Of a stretch of 11,800 nucleotides of DNA, positions 5,051 to 11,800 are shown piece after piece. Origin of the DNA: Tannerella sp. oral taxon 808 (GTDB taxonomy: Bacteria; Bacteroidota; Bacteroidia; Bacteroidales; Tannerellaceae); contig MIQB01000066.1 in assembly GCA_002890585.1 (NCBI GenBank), forward strand, positions 1-11,800, in the 5' to 3' direction. Both the position numbers and the translations under genes were made by a program. Below the pieces are notes generated by a model that was not told where the DNA came from, did not search any database, and saw only the letters and a list, made by a program, of their open reading frames with translations. The stretch's first letter is position 1, and every line of letters starts with the position of its first letter.

Positions 5051-7087
5051 ATGCATGCAACAAAATCAATGAAAACAGCCATACAAGCCTTCCTCTACTT
5101 CGTGGTCACGGCGGCTGTGATTGCTTACTTCTTCCCACGCGAAGGGAAGTTTCGCTACCAGTTTCACGAGGGTAAACCTTGGCGCTACGGACTGCTGACG
5201 GCTCCGAGCGACTTCCCCATCTACAAGACTGACGAAGAGCTGAAGGCCGAACGCGACAGCCTGCGGTCGCGCTTCAAACCCTACTTCAGGGTGGACGAAC
5301 GCGTGACGCAACAGGCACTTGGCAAACTGAAGAACGACTACGTGGAGCAACACACCATGAGCACGCCCATCTGGCAATACCTGACCAAGAAGCTCAGCAC
5401 GCTCTACGCCGACGGCATCGTCTCAGCACAAGACATGGAGCGGATGACGACCGAACGGCACACACGCGTGAGGCTGATCAAGAACAGCGTCTCCACACAA
5501 GCAGACATCAAGCGGTTCCACTCCGAGAAGTCGGCTTACGAGCTGATCATTAACGAGGCGCCGGAGTCGATCGATCGAGGCGAGCTCCGGGCGAGCAACT
5601 TCGACAAGTACCTGCTGCCCAACGTGACGTATGACGCCGAGATGTCAGACAAGGCCTTAGGGGCACTGATGCAGAAGGTGACCCTCTCCACAGGCGTCGT
5701 GCAGGCGGGCGAGCGCATCGTGGATCGCGGCGAGGTGGTGGACGGGCGTACGTACAATATCCTCCGCTCGCTGAAGATCGTCCACGAGACCAAGTCGGGG
5801 GGCAACCGCCGCGATGGCATCACCTTGCTCGGCCAGGTGATCCTCATCCTTGGCATCATGACATGCTGCGCGCTCTACTTCCTCTCCTTCCGGCCGGAGC
5901 TCTACTTCCGCCGCAAGAACCGCCTCTTCATCCTCACGTGCATCCTCGTGCCCTGCCTCCTCTCCGAGCTCTCGGTGCGCTACGACCTGCTGAACATCTA
6001 CATCCTGCCCTTCGCCATCATCCCCATCGTGGTGCGCACCTTCTTCGACTCCCACACGGCGCTCTTCACCCACCTCGTCACGGCGCTCATCTGCTCGCTC
6101 GTGGCCCCCTTCCCACACGAGTTCCTGTTGCTACAGATCATGGCAGGCGTCGTCTTCGTCATCAGCCTGAAGGAGCTCTCGCAGCGGTCGCAGCTGCTGC
6201 GGTGTGCCTTCTTCATCTCCTTGACATACATGTTGGGCTACATCGGACTCTCGCTTTATCAAGACGGCGACTTCAATAAGATCGACTGGCGAATGGGGCT
6301 CTACTTCGGCATCAACTTCGTGCTCCTCATGTTCTCTTACGTATTGATTTACATGATGGAGAAGGCCTTTGGTTACGTCTCGCCCATTACGCTCGTAGAG
6401 CTCTCTAACATCAACACGCCGCTGCTCAAGAAGCTCTCCGAGACGTGCGCCGGCACCTTCCAGCACTCCCTGCAAGTCTCCATCCTCGCCTCCGCAGCCA
6501 GCACCAAGATCGGCGCCGACACGCAGTTGGTGCGCACCGGAGCGCTCTATCACGACATCGGTAAGATGACTAACCCAGCCTTCTTCACCGAGAACCAGAC
6601 GAAGGGCGTGAACCCGCATCGCAACTTGCCTTACGAGCAGAGTGCACAGATCATTATTAGCCACGTGACGGAGGGCATTAAGATGGCTGAGAAGGCCATG
6701 CTGCCCAAGGCCATCATCGACTTTATCCGCACGCATCACGGGGAGGGCAAGGCGAAGTATTTCTACAACTCTTACTGTAACGCTCACCCGGGCGAGCCGG
6801 TCGACGAGTCGCTCTTCTCCTACCCCGGCCCCAACCCGTTCACAAAGGAGACGGCGATCCTGATGATGGCCGACTCGGTGGAGGCTGCCTCGCGCAGCCT
6901 GAACGAATACACCGACGAGACGATCCGCGCGCTCGTGGATAAGATCATCGACGGGCAGATCGCTGACGGCCTCCTGCGCAATGCGCCGCTGACCTTCCGC
7001 GACATTGACAAGATCAAGACGACCTTCATCGAGAAGCTCAAAACGATGTATCACACCCGCATCAGCTACCCAGACCTGAAGAAGTAA
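5051..7087 (+). CDS. pgpH: Seven-transmembrane HD-domain phosphodiesterase (PgpH family)
   Basis: This 678-residue inner-membrane protein has the 7TMR-HDED / 7TM / HD architecture of PgpH. In Listeria and relatives that family hydrolyses cyclic di-AMP; the same activity here is inferred. Helix 1 (about 9-27) is followed by an extracytoplasmic domain to about residue 255, six or seven helices between about 259 and 445, and a cytoplasmic HD domain from about 460. Expected metal ligands and catalytic residues are present: His472 (TFQHSLQ), His501-Asp502 (LYHDIGK), His538 (SHVTEG), His562-His563 (THHGEG) and Asp608 (MADSVEA). The length is normal, so it looks intact. Two starts are possible, ATG 5051 and ATG 5069, the latter giving a more typical MKTAIQAF beginning. 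It is divergent from the small membrane protein gene and ends just before the second hairpin array. Confidence 0.9.
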   Translation: MHATKSMKTAIQAFLYFVVTAAVIAYFFPREGKFRYQFHEGKPWRYGLLTAPSDFPIYKTDEELKAERDSLRSRFKPYFRVDERVTQQALGKLKNDYVEQHTMSTPIWQYLTKKLSTLYADGIVSAQDMERMTTERHTRVRLIKNSVSTQADIKRFHSEKSAYELIINEAPESIDRGELRASNFDKYLLPNVTYDAEMSDKALGALMQKVTLSTGVVQAGERIVDRGEVVDGRTYNILRSLKIVHETKSGGNRRDGITLLGQVILILGIMTCCALYFLSFRPELYFRRKNRLFILTCILVPCLLSELSVRYDLLNIYILPFAIIPIVVRTFFDSHTALFTHLVTALICSLVAPFPHEFLLLQIMAGVVFVISLKELSQRSQLLRCAFFISLTYMLGYIGLSLYQDGDFNKIDWRMGLYFGINFVLLMFSYVLIYMMEKAFGYVSPITLVELSNINTPLLKKLSETCAGTFQHSLQVSILASAASTKIGADTQLVRTGALYHDIGKMTNPAFFTENQTKGVNPHRNLPYEQSAQIIISHVTEGIKMAEKAMLPKAIIDFIRTHHGEGKAKYFYNSYCNAHPGEPVDESLFSYPGPNPFTKETAILMMADSVEAASRSLNEYTDETIRALVDKIIDGQIADGLLRNAPLTFRDIDKIKTTFIEKLKTMYHTRISYPDLKK

Positions 7088-7102
7088 AGAGAGGGGGAGG
7101 GG

Positions 7103-7453
7103 GCGCACAAGCGCCTTGTCAGCATGCGCGCAAGCACCTTGTACAGTAGCGCACAAGCACCTTGTCAGCATGCGCGCAAGCACCTTGTCAGCATGCGTAC
7201 AAGCACCTTGTACAGTAGCGTACAAGCGCCTTGTCAGCATGCGTACAAGCACCTTGTCAGCATGCTCGCAAGCACCTTGTCCTTTTGCACGATGCCTGCA
7301 AGCTGCCTTGCACGGGGTCTACAAGCCTGCTTGCACGGTGGCTGCAAGCTACCTTGCACGATGGCTGCAAGCAGGCTTGCAGGGTGTCTGCAAGCTACCT
7401 TGCACGACGGCTGCAAGGTGGCTTGCACGCGGTGTGCAAGCCACCTTGCTGGC
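7103..7453. repeat. 23-bp-period hairpin array, 15 dyad cores
   Basis: Dyad cores starting CAAG recur at 7108, 7131, 7154, 7177, 7200, 7223, 7246 and 7269, then after a 30-bp step at 7299, 7322, 7345, 7368, 7391, 7414 and 7437; every other step is exactly 23 bp. The first eight have CAAG, a 3-nt loop (CAC or CGC) and CTTG. In unit 7195-7217 the dyad is GTACAAGCACCTTGTAC, 7-nt arms. The last seven mostly have arm TGCAAG, a variable 4-nt loop (CTAC, CAGG, GTGG, CCTG) and arm CTTGCA with 7-nt spacers. It begins 15 bp after the pgpH-like stop codon. Open frames through it are by-products of the repeat. With the hairpin at 7488-7517 this accounts for the 465-bp gene-free stretch 7088-7552. Confidence 0.93.
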
Positions 7454-7487
7454 ATATGAGCTGCGTCACCCGAATGGAGAAATGAAA

Positions 7488-7517
7488 GAAGGCACCTCCG
7501 CAAGCGGAGATGCCTTC
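7488..7517 (-). terminator. Terminator-like hairpin between convergent genes
   Basis: GAAGGCA (7488-7494) pairs with TGCCTTC (7511-7517) and CTCCG (7496-7500) with CGGAG (7505-7509), with one internal mismatch and a CAAG loop. Read on the minus strand the stem runs into TTCTTTCATTT, a fair U-rich tail, 35 bp after the lipoprotein stop codon. On the plus strand it is followed by TCTCTT, so it may act in both directions. Confidence 0.65.
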
Positions 7518-7552
7518 TCTTGAATCATCGATCGTGTACTATAATGCTCCTT

Positions 7553-8797
7553 TCACTTCGCTGCGGGCTTCTCGCCGGGGCGGAGGCGGCGCGCTAAGAG
7601 CTGATTCGACTGGCTGTTGTAGCCACGCCGGAAGGGCAACGGGCGGACACCCCCACGGCGATAGGCAGCGTAGAGGTCGGGTTCGAAGTGGTTGCCGAAG
7701 AGGGAGATGGGGCGCTCGTAGTGGCCATAGAGGCGGATGTCCCAACGGGTGGGGTCGAAGAAGGAGTACTTGATGCCAGAGTCGTCTTGCAGAATGACGG
7801 AGGCTTTCGAGAGGACGGTGTTGCGCACCGTGCTGAAGTAAGGCTTGTGCATGAGGTAGGTGGCGGACTTGACGTAGACGACGCATCCGGAGTCGATCGT
7901 GGCGAGGAAGTCGCGCGTGGGCGTGTTGACGGAGAGGCCACCGTCGGCAATGTTGGCCGCGAAGTAGGTCAGGGTGCGCAGGGTGCGGTGGTCGGCGTCG
8001 GTGAAGGTGATCTCGATGCCCTTGCCGAACTTCTCCTCTCCGCGGTAGCGGGGTGAGCCCTCCAAGTAGGTGCGCTGGCCGCCGCTAATGAATTTGAAGG
8101 GGCGCACGCTGACGATCTCCTTGTCCGCGCGAGCTAAGAAGAGGAGCAGCAGGGGTGTGACGCCGTACATCTCTTGCGACTCGTAGCGGGTGGCCATGAG
8201 CTTGGTCCGGAAGAAGCTCAGGCGTAGAATGTCGGCCACCTCCTGCCCGTAGGCGCCGAGGAATTGTGTCAGATTGCCTGCGGTGCATGGGTCGGGCACG
8301 CAGCCGGGCGCCTCCATGCCGAAGAGGATGTAGCGGCGTGCGTTGGGGAAGTACAGGTTGACGTTGAAGAAGTCTGGCCCGCTGAAGGGATAGAAGACGG
8401 TGCTGATCGTGTCCGTTCCCTCGGGCAGCTCCGTCTGTGCCCAGCGTCGGATGCTGTCGGCTTGTTCGCGGCGATGGCGCGCCCAGGCCGAGTCAGCGTG
8501 TGTGGCATAGCGGCGCCAAGCATCGGTGCGCGCTAAGGAGTCGAGTCGTCCGCCCTCCGCGGGTGGCATGCCTGCGATGAAGCGTGCCACGTCAGTCAGG
8601 TCGCGGTCGGGCTGCACCTCGGCTTGTTGTTCTGCTGCTGCGGCGGGAGGCATGCTGCTGAAGCCTGTCCCAAAGGCCGAGTCGATGCCGCGCAGCCCGG
8701 CCTCGGCAGCCTCCTTGAGGCTACCCGTCTGCAAATGGCAGGCAGAGCAAAGAGCCAGCAGCGTAAGGCTGAGTGTAAGATGTTTTGCTGTATTCAT
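7553..8797 (-). CDS. Uncharacterised predicted lipoprotein with FYPFSGPDFFN motif
   Basis: This is a 414-residue exported protein of unknown function. The N-terminus (MNTAKH, then a leucine-rich core ending LCSAC) looks like a lipoprotein signal with Cys20 as the likely lipidated residue; Cys17 is less likely. An alanine/proline-rich linker runs to about residue 60, followed by a charged helical part (about 65-125). The core has FYPFSGPDFFN (135-145), PNARRYILFGMEAPG (151-165), a hydrophobic YGVTPLLLLFLA (211-222), VYVKSATYLMHKPY (307-320) and ILQDDSGIKYSFF (335-347). I recall proteins with an FYPFSGPD motif followed by a PNA-x-x-Y-x-L-x-G strand as conserved hypotheticals in Bacteroidota, but know no function. 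There is no -7 element in the 56-bp gap upstream, so it may be transcribed with the permease gene. Confidence 0.82.
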   Translation of the reverse strand: MNTAKHLTLSLTLLALCSACHLQTGSLKEAAEAGLRGIDSAFGTGFSSMPPAAAAEQQAEVQPDRDLTDVARFIAGMPPAEGGRLDSLARTDAWRRYATHADSAWARHRREQADSIRRWAQTELPEGTDTISTVFYPFSGPDFFNVNLYFPNARRYILFGMEAPGCVPDPCTAGNLTQFLGAYGQEVADILRLSFFRTKLMATRYESQEMYGVTPLLLLFLARADKEIVSVRPFKFISGGQRTYLEGSPRYRGEEKFGKGIEITFTDADHRTLRTLTYFAANIADGGLSVNTPTRDFLATIDSGCVVYVKSATYLMHKPYFSTVRNTVLSKASVILQDDSGIKYSFFDPTRWDIRLYGHYERPISLFGNHFEPDLYAAYRRGGVRPLPFRRGYNSQSNQLLARRLRPGEKPAAK

Positions 8798-8826
8798 ATC
8801 GTGTTATTGTAATTGTATATGTGTAG

Positions 8827-8850
8827 GGGCGGACCTCCCAGTGTCCGCCC
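8827..8850. terminator. GC hairpin between the permease and lipoprotein genes
   Basis: GGGCGGAC (8827-8834) pairs perfectly with GTCCGCCC (8843-8850) across an 8-nt loop, 3 bp after the permease TAA. A T-run (GTTTTAATT) follows on the plus strand only. Reading in the direction of the genes there is no U-tract, so it is at best a weak terminator or a processing/stability hairpin. Confidence 0.45.
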
Positions 8851-8853
8851 GTT

Positions 8854-11139
8854 TTAATTCAAGTGCACCCCCATAAAGCCTTCATCGTTGAAGGGGCCTT
8901 TACCCTTCATTAGGTTAGGCCACACGGCGATGCCACCGCGCCGGAAGGGGTGCCCCTTGGCGCGCTGCCGCTGCTCCTCGGCGAAGCAGTAATCCACCAG
9001 CTTCGTCAGGTAGTCGTCCATTGATTCATTATCGGAGTCGAAGAAGTATTCGCGCCCCACCTGCAGCACCTCCGGCCGCGGATGATGGTTCAGCTCGTTG
9101 AGCAATGCATTGAGGCGTTGCTCTAATCGTTCCTTATTGGGGTCGTCCGGTGCATCCTCCCCCGCCTTGGAGAAGTGTAGCAGTCGGATGGCAAAGCGCA
9201 TGGCGTACATCCTGGCTTCACGCGCCTTTACGTCGTGGCTGTTGTCCTCCGTCTCCTCGCTAAGGCCTTGGCGGAAGAGCTCGCGTGTCGTCTCGTCCAT
9301 TGCGGGCTCACTTTGCGGCTTCACCTCCTGCGGCTCGCCGCCGCCCTCAGCCGTTCCGCCATCCGTGTTGTAGAAGAGGTCGCTCAGCTCCTTGCGGTAG
9401 CGATAGAAATATTCATCCTCCTTCATGCCCTCCATTCCGCGCTCGCGGCCATCCTCCGCGTTATCGTGCGCTCCGTCTTGATTGTCGTAAGTGATCACCA
9501 TCGGGTTTCTCCTTTTCTCTCTTTTATTATCTCCGTCTCCCGCGGGGGGATCTCCCCCTTCCGGGCTGTCGGAGGTTTCTTCTTTTGGGTTATTCGTCTC
9601 CTCTTGCTGGCTGGGTGCATGCCCTCCCTTCGGACTTTTCGTCTTTCCTGCTTGGTTAGGCATCATGATGAGCTCCGCCTTGCCGTCGCGTGTGATTTGC
9701 AGCTTGTACTTCGTCACGGACGAGGGCTCACTGGCCGAGCGGGACTCGTAGCTCGTCATCCGCACCTTATAACTCGCCACGACCTCCCTCCACCGGCACA
9801 GGGCATAGGCTCCTAACCCAATGCCAAGTGTGAAGATGCCCAACACCGACTCCGCCGTCTTCTGTATGAGCAGAAAGACCATCGTCCACCCCGTCAGCAG
9901 CAGGAAGAGGATGGGTGTCACCGGGTAACCCCACGTCTTATAGGGCCTGTCGACCTTCGGGTAACGCCGCCTGTGGACGAATACGCCTAATACGGAGAGG
10001 AAGGTGAACAGCGACAGGATGAAGCCTGAAAACGTTACTACCTGCTCGAACGATCCGGAGAGGATGAAGAGTAGGCTAATGCTCGACTGCACGGCCACGG
10101 CCACGGCTGGTGTGCCCCGCTGAGTCCTGTGCGACAAGAAGCGGAACAGCCTGTAGTCCTCGCCCATCACCTGCGACACCCGCGGCCCCACGAAGATCAT
10201 GGAGCTGATCGACGAGACGAGCAGCAATCCGATCACTCCGGCCATGAGGCTGGCCCCTGTAGGCCCGAACAGATATTGCGCTGCGATGAAGCCCACCTCG
10301 AGCTTCCCCCGCATCTCTTCGTGTGGCACGAGGCTGAGGAAGGTGGCATTGAGTGCCACATAAGCTACCGCTACGATGGTCACACCCCACAGCAGCGAGC
10401 GCGGCAGGGTGCGTTGCGGGTCGCGCACCTCCCCAGCCACGTAAGCCGAGGCGTTCCAACCGGAGTAAGCATACGAGACGTAGATCAGGCACACGGCAAA
10501 GGCGGGGCTTAACAGCTCGCGCCACCCCGCACCGTCGGGCACGGGCAGGAAGGGCTGCCGGTCGCTCCCCGCGATGAAGCCACACACGATGAAGGCTACG
10601 ATGAGCGCCAGCTTGAGCAGCGTGAAGACATTCTGGAACCGGCTGCCCCCACGCACACTCCACATGTGCACGGCTGTGATCACCAAGAGTGCACCGATGG
10701 CGATCATCTGCGCCGTCACGCCCTCGGGGAAGAGCGGCGCCGTGTAATGCCCCAGCGCCATGCACGCCAACGCGACAGGCGCAGCAAAGCCGATCGTGAG
10801 CGACACGAAGCCGGAGAGGAACCCCACGGCGGGATGGTAGATGACGGAGAGGTAGTGATACTCCCCGCCCGAACGCGGCATGGTGGCGCCTAACTCGCCG
10901 TAGACAAGCGAGCCGCACAGGGCGATCAGCCCACCCACGACCCAGAGCGCCAGCAGGGCGAAGGGCGTGTGCAGGTCGAGCAGTTGGAAGCCGAGCGTGG
11001 TGAAGACGCCCGTGCCGATCATGTTAGCGACCGTGAAGGAGGTGACGCCGGTGAAGCCTAGGCGGGTCTCCTTCGGACTGGTGGGGGTGGATGTGTGCAT
11101 TGCTTGCTTGTTCATCGCTTTCTTTCTATGGGTGGCCAT
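8854..11139 (-). CDS. APC-family amino acid permease with a 310-residue hydrophilic C-terminal extension
   Basis: This is a 761-residue protein. Residues 25-450 are an amino acid-polyamine-organocation permease with about 12 helices. Motifs are the glycine-rich unwound helix 1 (MIGTGVFTTLG, 40-50), the helix 6 region YAYSGWNASAYVAGEVRDP (223-241) and RPYKTWGYPVTP (398-409). It probably moves an amino acid across the inner membrane; the substrate cannot be read. The family usually ends soon after the last helix (430-450 here). In this protein a cytoplasmic tail follows: KYKLQITRDGKAEL, a low-complexity Pro/Glu/Lys/Gly linker (about 498-546) and an acidic, mostly helical domain (547-761) that I do not recognise. 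I chose ATG 11139; ATG 11115, after a purine-rich AGAAAGAAAG, is a real alternative. A TTG at 11178 inside the upstream gene is unlikely. It lies 25 bp after the upstream gene. The tail could also be made alone from an internal start at 9501. Confidence 0.85.
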   Translation of the reverse strand: MATHRKKAMNKQAMHTSTPTSPKETRLGFTGVTSFTVANMIGTGVFTTLGFQLLDLHTPFALLALWVVGGLIALCGSLVYGELGATMPRSGGEYHYLSVIYHPAVGFLSGFVSLTIGFAAPVALACMALGHYTAPLFPEGVTAQMIAIGALLVITAVHMWSVRGGSRFQNVFTLLKLALIVAFIVCGFIAGSDRQPFLPVPDGAGWRELLSPAFAVCLIYVSYAYSGWNASAYVAGEVRDPQRTLPRSLLWGVTIVAVAYVALNATFLSLVPHEEMRGKLEVGFIAAQYLFGPTGASLMAGVIGLLLVSSISSMIFVGPRVSQVMGEDYRLFRFLSHRTQRGTPAVAVAVQSSISLLFILSGSFEQVVTFSGFILSLFTFLSVLGVFVHRRRYPKVDRPYKTWGYPVTPILFLLLTGWTMVFLLIQKTAESVLGIFTLGIGLGAYALCRWREVVASYKVRMTSYESRSASEPSSVTKYKLQITRDGKAELIMMPNQAGKTKSPKGGHAPSQQEETNNPKEETSDSPEGGDPPAGDGDNKREKRRNPMVITYDNQDGAHDNAEDGRERGMEGMKEDEYFYRYRKELSDLFYNTDGGTAEGGGEPQEVKPQSEPAMDETTRELFRQGLSEETEDNSHDVKAREARMYAMRFAIRLLHFSKAGEDAPDDPNKERLEQRLNALLNELNHHPRPEVLQVGREYFFDSDNESMDDYLTKLVDYCFAEEQRQRAKGHPFRRGGIAVWPNLMKGKGPFNDEGFMGVHLN
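9499..9513 (-). promoter_or_regulatory. Internal Shine-Dalgarno and ATG inside the permease gene
   Basis: On the minus strand AGGAG (9513-9509, within AAAAGGAG) lies 7 nt before an in-frame ATG (9501-9499), the best ribosome-binding-site geometry noticed at any start in this window. Initiation here would give a 215-residue soluble protein starting MVITYDNQDG and equal to the permease tail domain. It sits at the junction of the low-complexity linker and the folded-looking part. Whether it is used cannot be told from sequence, especially as Bacteroidota depend little on such sites. Confidence 0.45.
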
Positions 11140-11164
11140 ATGGGGATAGGGGGGGGCGGAGGCG

Positions 11165-11761
11165 CTACTCGTCGCCAAGCGGGATTACCTCGCCGCCGTC
11201 GTCTTCGGGCAGGTCTGTATCCTCAGGCGAATCGCCGAAGGATCCTTCGAAACGCTTCATTAGGTTCTCAGCCTGCCAGAGGAGTACGCTGGCGGCATCT
11301 GTGGCATCGTTGCCTGTGAGGGGCTTGTTGTTCTCGGTGTATTGGAGGGGGTCGCCCGCGTCGAGGAAGAGGGCGCGCTCGACGTTGTCCTTGTCGCTGT
11401 CCTTCTCGTAGATGTAGACCGGTTGCCCGTCGGTATAGAGCGCTTCGCGGTGGATGCGCTGCTCGTCGGCCTCGACGTCTTCGGTGGCAAACCGCAGGAT
11501 GGGGATGACGCTTTCGCTCTCCAGTTCGTAATAGAAGTTCAGCCGGGCGCGGTAATGATCAGACCCGACATAGCGTCGGCCGTAGGCATTGTCGTCGATG
11601 GTGAGGAGGTACCACTTGCCCTTGGCGCCTGCGCGTTGCAGGTCGGCCACGTCGGCCTTCATTGCGGCATACTCTCGGCGTATGCCATCGATCTTCGGGT
11701 TTTGCGCCTGCGCGGCGGCGATGCAAAGTGCCGCCACGGCTGTGATGAAGCTCTTTCTCAT
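11165..11761 (-). CDS. Hypothetical secreted (periplasmic) protein
   Basis: This is a 198-residue protein I do not recognise. A clear signal peptide (MRKSF, alanine-rich core, AQAQ) predicts cleavage near residue 20 and export to the periplasm; there is no lipobox. The mature part begins with a charged, probably helical segment (KIDGIRREYAAMKADVADLQ, 23-42). KGKWYLLTIDDNAYGRRYVG follows, then a segment with LNFYYELES and PILRFATEDVEADEQ. The C-terminal 30 residues are strongly acidic (SPEDTDLPEDDGGE). The ATG at 11761 has no Shine-Dalgarno, and a run of ten C residues on the coding strand lies 16 nt upstream of it. The permease gene follows 25 bp downstream, so the two may form an operon. The signal peptide and Bacteroidota-like codon use support it as real. 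Confidence 0.78.
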   Translation of the reverse strand: MRKSFITAVAALCIAAAQAQNPKIDGIRREYAAMKADVADLQRAGAKGKWYLLTIDDNAYGRRYVGSDHYRARLNFYYELESESVIPILRFATEDVEADEQRIHREALYTDGQPVYIYEKDSDKDNVERALFLDAGDPLQYTENNKPLTGNDATDAASVLLWQAENLMKRFEGSFGDSPEDTDLPEDDGGEVIPLGDE

Positions 11762-11777
11762 ACTTATATAATGTATC

Positions 11778-11787
11778 GGGGGGGGGG
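11778..11787. repeat. Homopolymeric tract of ten G
   Basis: Ten consecutive G (ten C on the coding strand) lie 16 bp upstream of the ATG at 11761, where a promoter or leader would be. An eight-G run (11149-11156) lies 9 bp upstream of the permease ATG. Tracts of this length are prone to slippage. Confidence 0.85.
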
Positions 11788-11800
11788 AGGAGGGGGGATG

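Noticed and set aside
6131..7252. 373-residue minus-strand frame antisense to the pgpH-like gene
   Set aside because: The plus-strand frame carries all HD-domain residues, and this one is a GC-driven shadow running into the repeat array.
7103..7453. CRISPR array
   Set aside because: The whole period is 23 bp, the so-called spacers are 7-12 nt and similar to each other, the repeats vary, and no cas gene is present.
7116..7523. Plus-strand frames (up to 135 residues) rich in Cys, Ala and Gln through the 23-bp array
   Set aside because: Several frames are open at once because the repeat contains no stop codons. The translation only mirrors the repeat.
11140..11178. TTG start extending the permease into the upstream gene
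   Set aside because: It is a rare start codon overlapping the upstream coding region, with better ATGs at 11139 and 11115 just before the first conserved residues.

Overview
The window looks like chromosomal DNA of a GC-rich member of the Bacteroidota (Bacteroidales), probably of the Porphyromonas/Tannerella kind. The evidence is a PorQ protein of the type IX secretion system followed by cmk and ispH (the order I recall from Porphyromonas gingivalis), Bacteroidales-type protein variants, TAnnTTTG -7 promoter elements and a general lack of Shine-Dalgarno sites. The genus is an inference. No tRNA, rRNA, transposase, integrase, CRISPR or phage gene was seen.

Layout, left to right. (1) 1-108: the 3' end of rplI (ribosomal protein L9) with its terminator. 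(2) 218-820: a WbqC-family protein. (3) 821-1233: a gene-free stretch with about 5.8 copies of a 42-bp tandem repeat and the porQ promoter. (4) 1234-4070: porQ, cmk, ispH. porQ is separated from cmk by a nested inverted-repeat structure; cmk and ispH are 12 bp apart and probably cotranscribed. (5) 4071-4393: gene-free, with GC-rich REP-like hairpins, then a 23-bp-period array of CTTAAG hairpins. (6) 4394-4879 on the minus strand: a small unrecognised membrane protein. (7) 5051-7087: a PgpH-type membrane HD phosphodiesterase, divergent from the previous gene. (8) 7088-7552: gene-free, with a second, longer 23-bp-period hairpin array and a terminator-like hairpin. (9) 7553-11761, all minus strand: a secreted protein, an APC amino acid permease with a long hydrophilic C-terminal extension, and an uncharacterised lipoprotein.

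The genes do not form one pathway. porQ serves type IX secretion. cmk makes CDP/dCDP, ispH makes isoprenoid precursors and the HD protein probably degrades a cyclic dinucleotide. The minus-strand block is an envelope/transport group whose joint role is unknown.

The most unusual content is intergenic. Two arrays about 3 kb apart share one geometry (6-nt arm, 4-nt loop, 6-nt arm, 7-nt spacer, 23 bp in all). Their arm sequences differ but stay self-complementary, and an identical 13-mer links them. The second point of interest is the 310-residue tail on the permease, which contains a well-placed internal Shine-Dalgarno and ATG that could yield a separate 215-residue protein.
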